64,000 bases of DNA, from the NCBI GenBank assembly GCA_039804165.1, contig JBDRZZ010000008.1, forward strand, positions 1-64,000. Direction: 5' to 3'. The DNA is from a candidate division WOR-3 bacterium. Its GTDB lineage: Bacteria; Hydrothermota; UBA3072. How positions within the stretch are numbered: position 1 is the first letter of the stretch; every line of letters starts with the position of its first letter. Below the pieces are notes generated by a model. The model was not told the DNA's origin. It did no database searches and saw only the letters and a program-made list of their open reading frames with translations. The position numbers and the translations under genes were made by a program. Shown piece after piece: positions 11,001 to 16,320 of this stretch.

Positions 11001-13041
11001 AGGAGGTGGTAGATTCGAGACTCCTCTTGCGAAGCAATGGGTTTTAGGTAAGCCTCTTTTAAGTTCAAATGGCAAAGATGTTTTCCTCTCTGGAGAGCAT
11101 CCATTCGATGTCAATGGGATAACGGTTTATTTCAAGAATGCAAAAATGGATACGAACTTCTATCACAATGGAGAGATTGCTAAAGTCTGGATGGATATTT
11201 TCTCGGATATAGACCTTGCTGTCCATCTCAATATTTCCTCGACAGGTTCTTCTAAGATGGATATTTCTCTATCTCTTAAGAAGGATATTCCGAACCATTT
11301 TGAATTCACCTATCCGATTGAGGGTTGTAAGAGAGGAACAAATGAATTGTATTTACATCTTGAGAAGGATTCGGTGAGTCTTGCAGGGACTGTTCTCCGT
11401 TTTGATGTTTATGTTGCGGACACGACTGCTCCAGTGATTTCTGTTCTAAAAGAGCCGAGCAACACATATTCGAGTAATCGTTTCTATGAATTAATTGCCC
11501 GTATTTACGAACCTGAATTAACTGGAACTCCATTTACAGACACTCTCTACTATAGAATTGCTTCAAGTGGAGGAAGTTCCTGGAATGCGCTCTCTGCTCA
11601 TTCAGTTAAGGGAGATACGAATAGATATCTAATTCCATCACATCCAAACGGGACTCACATTGAGTATCACTTGATTGCTCGGGATGAATTTGGGAATATT
11701 GCAAGATATCCTAAAGAAGGGGAGAGAGATTTCTGGGTTTTGTCTGCTCTAAAGCCGAGCTGGCAGAGTTTAACTTATTCCAATAAGCCTTCTGTTATTC
11801 TAAATTGGGATCTTCCAAGAGATCTTATTTATTATCATTGTGGATTACATTCTGATACGGTAAGCTTAAGCGATATAGAGTTTGCAACGAGATTCACTCC
11901 TCAATTTATACCTGCCAAGCTAAATCGGATTGGGATTGAGTTTATAGATGAAGGGTCCTTCATTATTGATACTTTGAAAATTTCCCTCTATTATATTGGA
12001 GCTGATTTATTACCCGGTGTAAAAATAGATTCTTTTGTTTTTGTTGACTCTTTCTATAATGGTTATAAGGAGATAGAGCTTCCCGGAATAGAGGTTCCAA
12101 AAGAAGGAATTTTTGTTGGGATAAAAGGTTCAAAGGATCTATATGGGATTTTTGATGGTTTTGGGGAAGGAAGTCATACGGTTAAAAGAAGTGAAAATTC
12201 GTGGGAGTTTAGAACGCCAGGAGAGCTTCTTATTAATGGAATGTTTTCTCATCCTGTTGGGAGTGAAGAGGAGAAAGTTGCTTCTCTTGTTTCTTTTGGT
12301 GTTTACCGTTCATCTGGCGGAATTTGGGAGAGAATAGCTTACAACTTAAAAGAGACTTCTTACACGGATACAACTATCCAGGCTGATTCCAGATATTCAT
12401 ATAAAATAATGGGTTTATTCATAAATCCAGTTGATTCCTTCTTTTCCATAAGTGATGAGGTTTTTGTTGATCTTACTCCTCCTGAGCTTGATACTGTTTT
12501 AATCAATAAGGTTGGTGATGAGATATTAATTAAGGTATTTTTAGAGGATCCATCTGGGGTTGTTTTAGATTGTCTTGGTTATTTAGAAGGAGGTGTAGAG
12601 AAATTTGTTTTTGATACTCTTGATGATGGAGAGTATTTCTTTACTCTTAGCCTTACAGAAGATACTTTGAGGTATTTCTTCTTTGCTGAAGATAAATCTT
12701 TATTGAGGAACAAGAAGAGGTTTCCTGAGATTGGTTATTATAAGTGGTGGGAGGGCTTATCTGGGATTACGGAAATTCCTGATTCCACCTATTTATTCAG
12801 GGTTAATACTGTTATAATGGGTGATTTAGATTTAAGGTATGCTCTTTCTAAGAAAGAAAGAGTTAGTATTTGTCTCTTTGACATCGCTGGTAGGAAAGCA
12901 AAAATTCTTGTGGATAGAGTGGAAGATCCTGGATATTATTCTATTCCCCTTAAGGCGTCTACACTTCCTTCTGGGATTTATTTCCTTAAAATGGAAACAG
13001 AAGACTATAGAAAAACAGTGAAATTGGTAAGGATAAGATAA
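2044..13041 (+). CDS. Giant secreted multidomain protein: M23-like peptidase head, Ig-like modules, sorting tail
   Basis: 3,665 residues. I prefer the ATG at 2044 over the GTG at 2026 because ggaggg lies 7 bases upstream and a signal peptide follows directly (MKNKIFLMLF..., to about residue 19). Residues 20-150 resemble a LytM/M23 metallopeptidase: HNGAD (His53, Asp57) and HLH (134-136) fit the zinc ligands HxxxD and HxH. Big_5/SbsA-like Ig domains follow (about 370-610), then a glutamine-amidotransferase-like segment (about 808-960) and a long series of Ig/CARDB-like modules marked by 'YTDKS.Y' strands. An NHL/propeller-like stretch lies at about 1706-1910. The last ~85 residues are a type-IX-like C-terminal sorting domain ending in VKLVRIR. 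Two in-frame low-complexity inserts carry heptanucleotide repeats. Probably an exported cell-surface protein; whether the M23 head is active is unknown. Confidence 0.8.
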   Translation: MKNKIFLMLFIIAGSLYSYPWPIRPFNQVHNVIATLGDYRKGITEDPHYPRFHNGADIQASENTDIFSIESGECKWSGTKENEGVRVSDYAYIHLKNRYPKGLPVVGIADTSTTDEDPNNDHPTKIGETNDLNHLHFAEGPAGGPYQNPLREDEGLDGYSDNNLPVVLKPAFFPWGIELQRERIERSPDALWGKVEIRAKMRDITNCGDNSGVYMFAYSVVKKQGSVVHSEISGIFDQVTPPNDGNPVPHIYDTTLSRHAQSVTFHYWLTNPIIDHQVNNRYWNTKLKQGQAWNGSEALIDREAAYKDGWYRVWALGYDIRLNGGDTLNRKGADFTDVLLDNFVPYVYAVMVTRKGELVYNAMWLLNDTQDGLVLDKRNDENVSPGDRLTFKIYFSEEMDTHLNAIKVTLKKSSNELDIDDGARWIDKKTWEGSVTIPKDFGKGKAVINISCRDLAGHLLDKHPGTIATRDGNGNWQRYEEGIDVNHKLYIGEAPIVTNTDPSDNATDVPIDKNITIVFSKRMDSIATERAVLVVSEDGSDSVDFTPFWSKNYDTLELRLRDELKYCIRYIGTVSDTAISKEDSIQLDGDEDGLPGGNYEFTFMTEEPEVLVFKDSMVAHLRDGESVNSKVITAGWKLKDTVECEIQFFVNNPGGWSVINANNEGFLLPPKNIHKNSYTVLNNNGKRPLNVLYDIRIECVNESGEGYYWTSESHEYDHSDENQSPGVTEYPTPWIISTSTSGATLGGGTGASPSGLPDIGILLSGWADGYGHILGRYGISTLPVKPDLKIINHPEIDIKDSVKLLVIGSAGLAGLNTPTFKQKLEEYVRNGGNLLVFTPRYGSELEVLPGNVGGYGWNEDQSCFWRGAYLNKWHPIFAGQKSPVMDCNIDGYFYEVPENSEFLLCRVRNALPALFTYKYGAGTIILSSLYSDWSYGHNQCSQGELNLLRDLTTWAVNPDMEIPEFYKDSAVAVPVSIKYTANDTVRARAAIIKVYTPDRVLYDSIVIPISLERGEETEWTWSKSSIPENLGLWVIDYALKDENGNWIQGYNRGAVFAQKIDIPIGSIYTSRIFEMEVISDKREVLIGDTVNFQIKIKNKGEYPFPGKLIIGVDEVEGGWKVIDSILGVTIPSDSEIIVEYTRSFYISSDVYFGLYQNQQVFFSRFFRNTALRRSKSVGVISKPFSLFIYTDKSNYVLGVDSVNYKIEVENRLPKASYPFVNLYILQDYFKHIIWSDTLELLAKEKKEIKGAFSLLDFDIIEGKKKLCCELFFRDSLWNFASRSFEVTYPQVKCSFILPDSFQYGGSNLFSVRLSASGWLPPGKLLVRGVSFSDSIIYLDSIMIENTIDTDTTLIFNYQPELWSTRSALKAQYRYINRYIKRTAFLEFYPPIVSSFRPVYSDYQEGFIPEDTAVFKAWVSLKGDLYGVPLEFSLWSDYLGKDTLRDTIILNPTTGRTITLKDFVGLEIPADTMIPYSYRWKYLDRKGESIGKLQYFVQSPEAVLHWPLNDTFSIGASIPITFTNSIKSPSRVDIKSVSLYGGDAVGNIVENFDGPGVVEIPGEGSYTFNITVPQWKSGQYYLSVEASIVEGRGVNLNSYPYGCPIYIDGLTANIQVSTSKKYYGQGDEIPFSSVLENGGYGWNGAETLKVARMKDTLESFSIWDLTDTGSVETFGLIPDSSGGYILAPEYTLECVANLPYMPAEDSFLVVALAVDEYDNLWVMSASCNGNKIFLRKWDRPFGNLLAEFSVSIPMIGWNIDMEVHQGVIYISSPSSGVVYRLNANSGEIIGYIHPPGGGFFMAIGGIEVKDNGNILVLDKWTRILWEFSSSGDSISTFVLPVEFEDPYGYGFGLEYKDGVIYLADRKKIITIEGTSVDSFGLANYANYMRISLSDNGKLAATLCGEGCGLNIFSPQREFEVGGGVFVQDFCGDITFYKNYIVREETDEEHVVVNDTIVNIIYYNNLYLYREFGKDNGMLKVSEFPDAPWKYKFHNYRNIDIPNSGSISYQVLDQNATYPSDDNLLPLSSMIGSDCLLPIYITMEGNYENSPVFYDLLLNLKTFVSDSVIVKNTYPLSLSPYESVSFADTIRDTVPPGDYIVSGDAYSNYPQHITSDWKSFTVIGDNVALLLNSNKEEGFVGEEFRINPLTINPLPEIKEPLHLIVKGYFGSLDTTYLDTTFMLNPQSLDSFPFVIRPQEPIVIRAELALPSGDTLRREFIPVVKNTRLLSLQIFAPDVVDLSPFTAKTEIYNYSFSPLSLEVKRIFGADTLINSLTLGPKETYTFVDSFSTVRSDTLKVIAITGGESFTKKKFIDCGIKGIVLLDSLFEVSPDSVRMNGIVRNEGLYPLSGKVLFCLIERTKGLIAHSLQLSATGFSAERQQVRAEPFPTTLSAQQVAISSVARVGKDLSLSAFISQLQRAGVDTSLTTIYLPMGKSDTVPIAFNRHNPGNYELLGFLFAETTPEKSVMLDSSSSIVNIVGNNQVFVDSIFVSPTCDSTGSVLLWVTLSNRSYAPFSGNLIVSSPICYFDSLITLPIKMQDTIVFFLKEPIDEGRYYFTGALLEGGFSVNLKSQVLEFHPIYHFDSLPNLEFSVPDSGMVEISISNIGNGKGERTVAVNFVDVLNINRDAEIKPGSSEKFSGSFYIPEDFPGGKYWASAEILKNSYPEVDTLFPVQVNGIRIEARDSLDKPVYSPEDTAKLSIIVKNNSLFSGELLSIVRYGELELDTTFILGGMEKGVLNKTNRDTLYLDASGVYLTDPIELIGYDSVTITRDGSDSLVVQIRTDSLIGKGIWTTITDSITYPISKWLQLKIENREEETLFLNSINLDFKPSGSLILDSFPSTRKVLSFNLPVNRNEKKLGWGIYNPSGRSLVLDERYVYIADSLLTIYTDKSRYEMLDTVRATLIKHFADTSYLFNYRVYFSPKEEIKDSFKLRDDTMRFEFVIPNWTRSGTYTIDYLVYKNGLKAQSLQLSGRGLSVDSSQLSALGGGRFETPLAKQWVLGKPLLSSNGKDVFLSGEHPFDVNGITVYFKNAKMDTNFYHNGEIAKVWMDIFSDIDLAVHLNISSTGSSKMDISLSLKKDIPNHFEFTYPIEGCKRGTNELYLHLEKDSVSLAGTVLRFDVYVADTTAPVISVLKEPSNTYSSNRFYELIARIYEPELTGTPFTDTLYYRIASSGGSSWNALSAHSVKGDTNRYLIPSHPNGTHIEYHLIARDEFGNIARYPKEGERDFWVLSALKPSWQSLTYSNKPSVILNWDLPRDLIYYHCGLHSDTVSLSDIEFATRFTPQFIPAKLNRIGIEFIDEGSFIIDTLKISLYYIGADLLPGVKIDSFVFVDSFYNGYKEIELPGIEVPKEGIFVGIKGSKDLYGIFDGFGEGSHTVKRSENSWEFRTPGELLINGMFSHPVGSEEEKVASLVSFGVYRSSGGIWERIAYNLKETSYTDTTIQADSRYSYKIMGLFINPVDSFFSISDEVFVDLTPPELDTVLINKVGDEILIKVFLEDPSGVVLDCLGYLEGGVEKFVFDTLDDGEYFFTLSLTEDTLRYFFFAEDKSLLRNKKRFPEIGYYKWWEGLSGITEIPDSTYLFRVNTVIMGDLDLRYALSKKERVSICLFDIAGRKAKILVDRVEDPGYYSIPLKASTLPSGIYFLKMETEDYRKTVKLVRIR
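9124..9158 (+). repeat. heptanucleotide repeat inside the giant gene, copy 1
   Basis: Successive 7-mers gggctta, tagctca, cagctta, cagctct and cggcaac match the leader repeat at 593-627. They encode a GL-x-A-x-SLQLS peptide. The unusual, less AT-rich stretch runs on to about 9310 and contains a ctcagcc / ggctgag inverted pair (9165-9171 and 9189-9195). The encoded insert looks unlike the flanking Ig-like strands. Confidence 0.7.
10930..11000 (+). repeat. heptanucleotide repeats inside the giant gene, copy 2
   Basis: Two runs of 7-mers: gggctca, aagctca, gagcttg, cagcttt at 10930-10957, and cagttga, cagctca, cagctct, cagcttt at 10973-11000. The first 38 bases match copy 1 (9124-9161) at about 30 positions by eye. 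Both copies are read in the same frame and give the same peptide pattern, GL-x-A-x-SLQLS. Confidence 0.7.
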
Positions 13042-13083
13042 AAAACCTTTAAATTTCATTTGGCTTTTGTTTTCTAATTAGTG

Positions 13084-13112
13084 GGAACTAAATTAGAGTT
13101 AAATAGGTCTAA
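13084..13112 (+). promoter_or_regulatory. candidate ECF-sigma promoter for the Spy-like/ECF operon
   Basis: GGAACT at 13084-13089 is followed after 18 bases by TCTAA (13108-13112). This fits the GGAAC ... TCTA pattern typical of ECF sigma promoters. A near-identical block lies on the minus strand at 25132-25159 before the second ECF gene, and a related one at 14470-14498. It suggests autoregulation of the sigma factor gene downstream. Confidence 0.5.
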
Positions 13113-13129
13113 TCCCAAAAGGAGGAAAA

Positions 13130-13639
13130 ATGATAAGACGATTAATTTTTTTATTCTTTTCTTCTTTGATTATATTTTTGGGATGTAAAAAACAATCACA
13201 AGAGAAACCACCATTTCCCCATTTTGAAGGGAAAAGAGAGGCTCCATACCTATTTAAATATCCAAGAATTGACAGGATGGTAGAATGGCTTAATTTATCA
13301 AAAGAACAGATTGATTCTTTGGAAAAGATAAGAAGGGAATTCTTTGAAAAAAGTTTTGAAAGAATAAAAGAGGATAGAGAAAGAGAAGAAATTATCAAGA
13401 AAAAAATTGTAGAGATGGTGAAAAAGGAGAAATTATCAAAAGAGGAAATTCTTAATTTTATGAATGAATTAAATTCAATAAGAGAAAAGACAAGAATGAG
13501 GTGCGATAGTTTGGCTGCCGAGAAAATAGCTCGAGCGCATTCAATCTTGACAAAAGAACAAAAGGAAGAATTGGCAAAAAGAATAGAGGAATTCAAGCCT
13601 AAAAGAGCGTTTCGAAGATTCCAACCAGAGAAAGAGTAG
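13130..13639 (+). CDS. Spy/CpxP-like periplasmic lipoprotein
   Basis: 169 residues after a strong aaaaggaggaaa ribosome binding site. The N-terminus is a lipoprotein signal with lipobox IFLGC (Cys19). The mature part is charged and helical, with two LTxxQ-type motifs, LSKEQ (56-60) and LTKEQ (140-144), separated by long helices rich in Lys and Glu. This is the signature of the CpxP/Spy/ZraP group, whose members act as periplasmic chaperones or stress and metal sensors. It is the first gene of a unit with an ECF sigma factor 3 bp downstream and a second Spy-like protein at 14521, so a role in sensing envelope stress for that sigma factor is likely but not shown. Confidence 0.7.
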   Translation: MIRRLIFLFFSSLIIFLGCKKQSQEKPPFPHFEGKREAPYLFKYPRIDRMVEWLNLSKEQIDSLEKIRREFFEKSFERIKEDREREEIIKKKIVEMVKKEKLSKEEILNFMNELNSIREKTRMRCDSLAAEKIARAHSILTKEQKEELAKRIEEFKPKRAFRRFQPEKE

Positions 13640-13642
13640 GTT

Positions 13643-14155
13643 ATGGATCCAGAGGCTTTTGCCTCTATTGTTGAAGAGACAAAGAGTTTTGTTTTAAAAG
13701 CAATTAGAGAAAATTTGTTTTCGGAATATTATTACGCTATAGACGACGTTGTTCAAGAAACATATATTAGGGCTTATAAAAGCCTTATAAAAAATAAATT
13801 TAGGAAAGAGTCAAAGCTCTCTTCTTGGTTATATACAATAGCTAAAAACGAATCTATAAGAATGAATAGGAAACTTTCGTCTACGGAAAGGAGAAGAGAA
13901 AAGTATGCCGAGAGGACTCTTTTGAATTTTGAGAGTAGTGTGGAAGAGAAAATTGAGAAAAAAGAGTTATTTGAAATACTTAATAAGGCAATTGGGGAAC
14001 TTCCCGGAGATTTTAAAGAAGTAATGAATTTGTATATAAGAGGTTTTACAGAAAAGGAAATGGTAAAAATTCTTTCTCTTCCAAAAGGGACAATAAAGTC
14101 AAGAATACATAGAGGAAAGGCTAAATTGAAAGAATTACTTAAGGAGGAGTTGTAA
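13643..14155 (+). CDS. RNA polymerase ECF sigma factor
   Basis: 170 residues. Region 2 is at about 15-85, with the DDVVQETYIRAYKSL core-binding segment and a SWLYTIAKN stretch in region 2.3-2.4. Region 4 is at about 115-165, with LPGDFKEVMNLYI and the helix-turn-helix LSLPKGTIKSRIHRGKAKL. The length is normal for the family. It has little ribosome binding sequence and follows the lipoprotein gene by 3 bp, so it is probably translationally coupled. Its stop overlaps the next gene's ATG (TAATG). A candidate ECF-type promoter (13084-13112) lies before the operon and another (14470-14498) before the next Spy-like gene, both plausible targets. Confidence 0.9.
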   Translation: MDPEAFASIVEETKSFVLKAIRENLFSEYYYAIDDVVQETYIRAYKSLIKNKFRKESKLSSWLYTIAKNESIRMNRKLSSTERRREKYAERTLLNFESSVEEKIEKKELFEILNKAIGELPGDFKEVMNLYIRGFTEKEMVKILSLPKGTIKSRIHRGKAKLKELLKEEL

Positions 14156-14451
14156 TGTATAAATTGGATGAGGAAATAGAGAAAAGATTAAAAAGCAATT
14201 CTTGGAGTAAAGAGATTGCTGGAGGGGTTCTTTCTCTTATTGCTAAAAGGAGAAAGAAAAAAATTGCTTTTACAGGTTCTTTATTTCTATGGTTTTTTCT
14301 CTTTTTCGTTATTGGATTGAATATTTCTAAGGAGAGAATTAGAAAAGAAAGTTTTGGTAATTTTATCTCAACCGTGACCGAAAGCATCTATCCAGATTTA
14401 ATTCCAGAAGATATAGAAGAATTTATCTCATATTCTTTTAGCGAAGAATAA
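14155..14451 (+). CDS. Small single-pass membrane protein, candidate anti-sigma factor
   Basis: 98 residues. A charged cytoplasmic N-terminus of about 36 residues ends in the basic run KRRKKK. One membrane helix follows (about 37-57, FTGSLFLWFFLFFVIGL), then an acidic C-terminal part of about 40 residues that would be periplasmic. It begins inside the stop codon of the ECF sigma gene (TAATG overlap), the usual place for an anti-sigma factor. It has no HxxxCxxC zinc-binding anti-sigma motif, unlike the anti-sigma gene at 23857-24594. The assignment as anti-sigma rests on position and topology only. Confidence 0.55.
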   Translation: MYKLDEEIEKRLKSNSWSKEIAGGVLSLIAKRRKKKIAFTGSLFLWFFLFFVIGLNISKERIRKESFGNFISTVTESIYPDLIPEDIEEFISYSFSEE

Positions 14452-14469
14452 GAAAATTGCTTTTAAAAT

Positions 14470-14498
14470 GCAACCTTTTTGGGTCTTAGAGGGTCATA
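14470..14498 (+). promoter_or_regulatory. candidate ECF-sigma promoter for the second Spy-like gene
   Basis: GCAACC at 14470-14475, then TCATA at 14494-14498. The spacing is the same as in the candidate ECF promoter at 13084-13112. The start codon follows 22 bases after the -10 element, behind a ggagg ribosome binding site. Confidence 0.4.
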
Positions 14499-14520
14499 TT
14501 AAGTAAAATGGAGGTAAATA

Positions 14521-14943
14521 ATGAAAAGAATATTGAAGTTTTTTTCAGTTCTGGTTTGTTTTTTACTACCTTTCCAAGCAAAATCTGAAGGGAAAATAGA
14601 GGAGTTTTCTTCTCTTAAGCTGAGCGAAGATGTTATTCAAAAGATAAAGGAAGTGAAAGTAAAATATAAAGAGAAAATACTTGAATTAAAAAATGAAATT
14701 GAAAAGAAAATTTTAGAAATTGAAAAGCTCCTACTTGAAAAAAATCCAAATTTTGATAAAATATTATCGCTTGAAGATGAAATAGGAGAATTGAGGCAGA
14801 AAGTAAGAAGAAAATTGTTGGAAGAGAAGATTGAGATATATAAAATTATTCCGGATGAGAAAAAAGAAGAGGCAAAAAATTTTCTTTTCCGATTTTTAAG
14901 GGAAAGGCAAATGGGCAAAGAAGAATGCCCAAAAAAGCGATAA
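14521..14943 (+). CDS. Small periplasmic coiled-coil protein, Spy/CpxP-like
   Basis: 140 residues after a ggaggtaaat ribosome binding site. A signal peptide covers about residues 1-22 (hydrophobic core FFSVLVCFLLPFQA, then KSEG). The rest is almost entirely helical and strongly charged: LSEDVIQKIKEVKVKYKEKI from about 33, a long Glu/Lys heptad stretch to about 115, and a basic Cys-containing tail. The layout resembles periplasmic heavy-metal-sensor or Spy chaperones, although the LTxxQ motif is degenerate. It has its own candidate ECF promoter and is followed by a strong hairpin, so it could be expressed alone as a target of the neighbouring sigma factor. Confidence 0.55.
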   Translation: MKRILKFFSVLVCFLLPFQAKSEGKIEEFSSLKLSEDVIQKIKEVKVKYKEKILELKNEIEKKILEIEKLLLEKNPNFDKILSLEDEIGELRQKVRRKLLEEKIEIYKIIPDEKKEEAKNFLFRFLRERQMGKEECPKKR

Positions 14944-14969
14944 AGTATTTTCATATTTCACCCTCCTTG

Positions 14970-15017
14970 ACTCCTAAGGGGTGGTTATTCAGAGATTTAA
15001 AACCACCCCTTAGGAGT
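14970..15017 (+). terminator. long perfect hairpin between the Spy-like gene and the efflux operon
   Basis: A perfect 17-bp stem (14970-14986 paired with 15001-15017) with a 14-base loop. Only a short T-run follows (tttata), so termination may be partial. The 3' arm contains aggag (15012-15016), 14 bases before the ATG of the TolC-like gene. The fold would therefore also hide the only Shine-Dalgarno-like sequence near that start. Confidence 0.65.
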
Positions 15018-15030
15018 TTATAAGTTAACA

Positions 15031-16320
15031 ATGAATATAATAATTTTATTCATAGTTTTTTCTATAAATACCTCTCGAGAAGGAGATACTCTTTCTATAG
15101 ATGATTGTATTGAAATTGCTCTTAAAAACTCTCCTTTAATGGAAGTTGCGAAAGGGAGTTTGAAAAAAAGTGAACTTGGAATAGGTGATGCAAGGGCTAC
15201 ACTTCTTCCAGATGTTGAACTTAAGGGTGGATATTATCTAAATAAAACTTTTAATAAAATTGAATGGAACGAAAACCATTATGATCTTAAAATTTTGGCT
15301 TCTATTCAACCTTTTAATAGTGGAAGAACTTATCTTGGAATAGAAAGGGCGGTTTCTAATTTTCATTCTGCAGAGGAAAGCTTCCGAGATATAAAGATGA
15401 GCCTTATTTTAGAAGTTATAAGAAGATATTATGCTCTTCTTAGAGCTCTAAGAATCTTAGATCTTAGAGAAAGAGCTTTGGAACAGAAGCAGAAACAACT
15501 TGATTTCTCGAAGGCTCAGTTTAGACTTGGTTTGGTTCCGAGAGCGGATACTTTAAAGGCAAGGGTTTCTTTGGAAGGAGCGAAGCTTAACTTGCAAGAG
15601 GCAAGTGGGGAACTTTTAATAAGAAAAATAGAGCTTAATGAAATAATGGGTCTAAAGTTGGATTCTTCTATTATAATTGAGGATGTTGAAATAAAGGAAC
15701 CTGAAATTCCAGATTTTGATAGCATTTTGGAAGTTGCTTATAGGAAAAGACCTGATTTGAAAAGGCAAGAATTTTTAATTTCTGCAAGTAAATGTGATCT
15801 TTTGGTTTCAAAAATTAATATGACACCCACTTTAACTGTAATTGGTGGGTATAATATTTATGCAGAAAAATTTTTGTTCCAGGGGGTTCCTTTAAATAAA
15901 GATAATTTGGAAGATAATTCGGATTGGAGTGTGGGATTAAATTTAAGTTTCCCAATATTTGATGGAGGCAAAAACTATAGGGCTATTAGTAGAGCGAGTA
16001 TTGAATTTAACAATGCAAAGCTTGAGTATGAAAATTTGAAAAGAGAGGTAGAACTGGAGGTAAAAAGAGCTTATATTAATTTGGAGAATACAAAAAAGAA
16101 GATAGAGTTATCCCAAAGGGAAGTTATAAGTGCGAGAGAAAGTTATGAGGCTGCTATTGGGAGATATAAAAATGGACTTGCTCCAATAACTGAAGTGATT
16201 GATGCTGAAGTTCTCCTTACAGAGGCAGAAGTAAATCTCGTTGAGTCGAAATACGAATTTCTTGAAGCTAACGCTTTGCTTAAAAAAGCTATGGGAGTTC
16301 TTTATGAGGAGGAAGAATGA
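15031..16320 (+). CDS. TolC-family outer-membrane efflux protein
   Basis: 429 residues. A short signal-like N-terminus (MNIIILFIVFSINTS) is followed by the typical opening of the family, LSIDDCIEIALKNSPLM. Two homologous halves of long alpha-helices and short strands follow, with a second-half marker AYRKRPDLKRQEFLI (about 236) and PIFDGGKN with an RAY-x-NLENTKK helix. The protein would form the trimeric outer-membrane and periplasmic channel of a tripartite efflux pump. Its stop overlaps the MacA-like gene (ATGA), and the MacB-like gene follows. No good ribosome binding site lies close to the ATG; the nearest aggag is locked in the hairpin at 14970-15017. Confidence 0.9.
   Translation: MNIIILFIVFSINTSREGDTLSIDDCIEIALKNSPLMEVAKGSLKKSELGIGDARATLLPDVELKGGYYLNKTFNKIEWNENHYDLKILASIQPFNSGRTYLGIERAVSNFHSAEESFRDIKMSLILEVIRRYYALLRALRILDLRERALEQKQKQLDFSKAQFRLGLVPRADTLKARVSLEGAKLNLQEASGELLIRKIELNEIMGLKLDSSIIIEDVEIKEPEIPDFDSILEVAYRKRPDLKRQEFLISASKCDLLVSKINMTPTLTVIGGYNIYAEKFLFQGVPLNKDNLEDNSDWSVGLNLSFPIFDGGKNYRAISRASIEFNNAKLEYENLKREVELEVKRAYINLENTKKKIELSQREVISARESYEAAIGRYKNGLAPITEVIDAEVLLTEAEVNLVESKYEFLEANALLKKAMGVLYEEEE

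Noticed and set aside
13099-13596. Minus-strand frame of 165 codons opposite the Spy-like lipoprotein gene
   Set aside because: Ser/Phe/Leu-rich product of the kind produced opposite Lys/Glu-rich coding sequence; no ribosome site, and the plus-strand gene is well supported.
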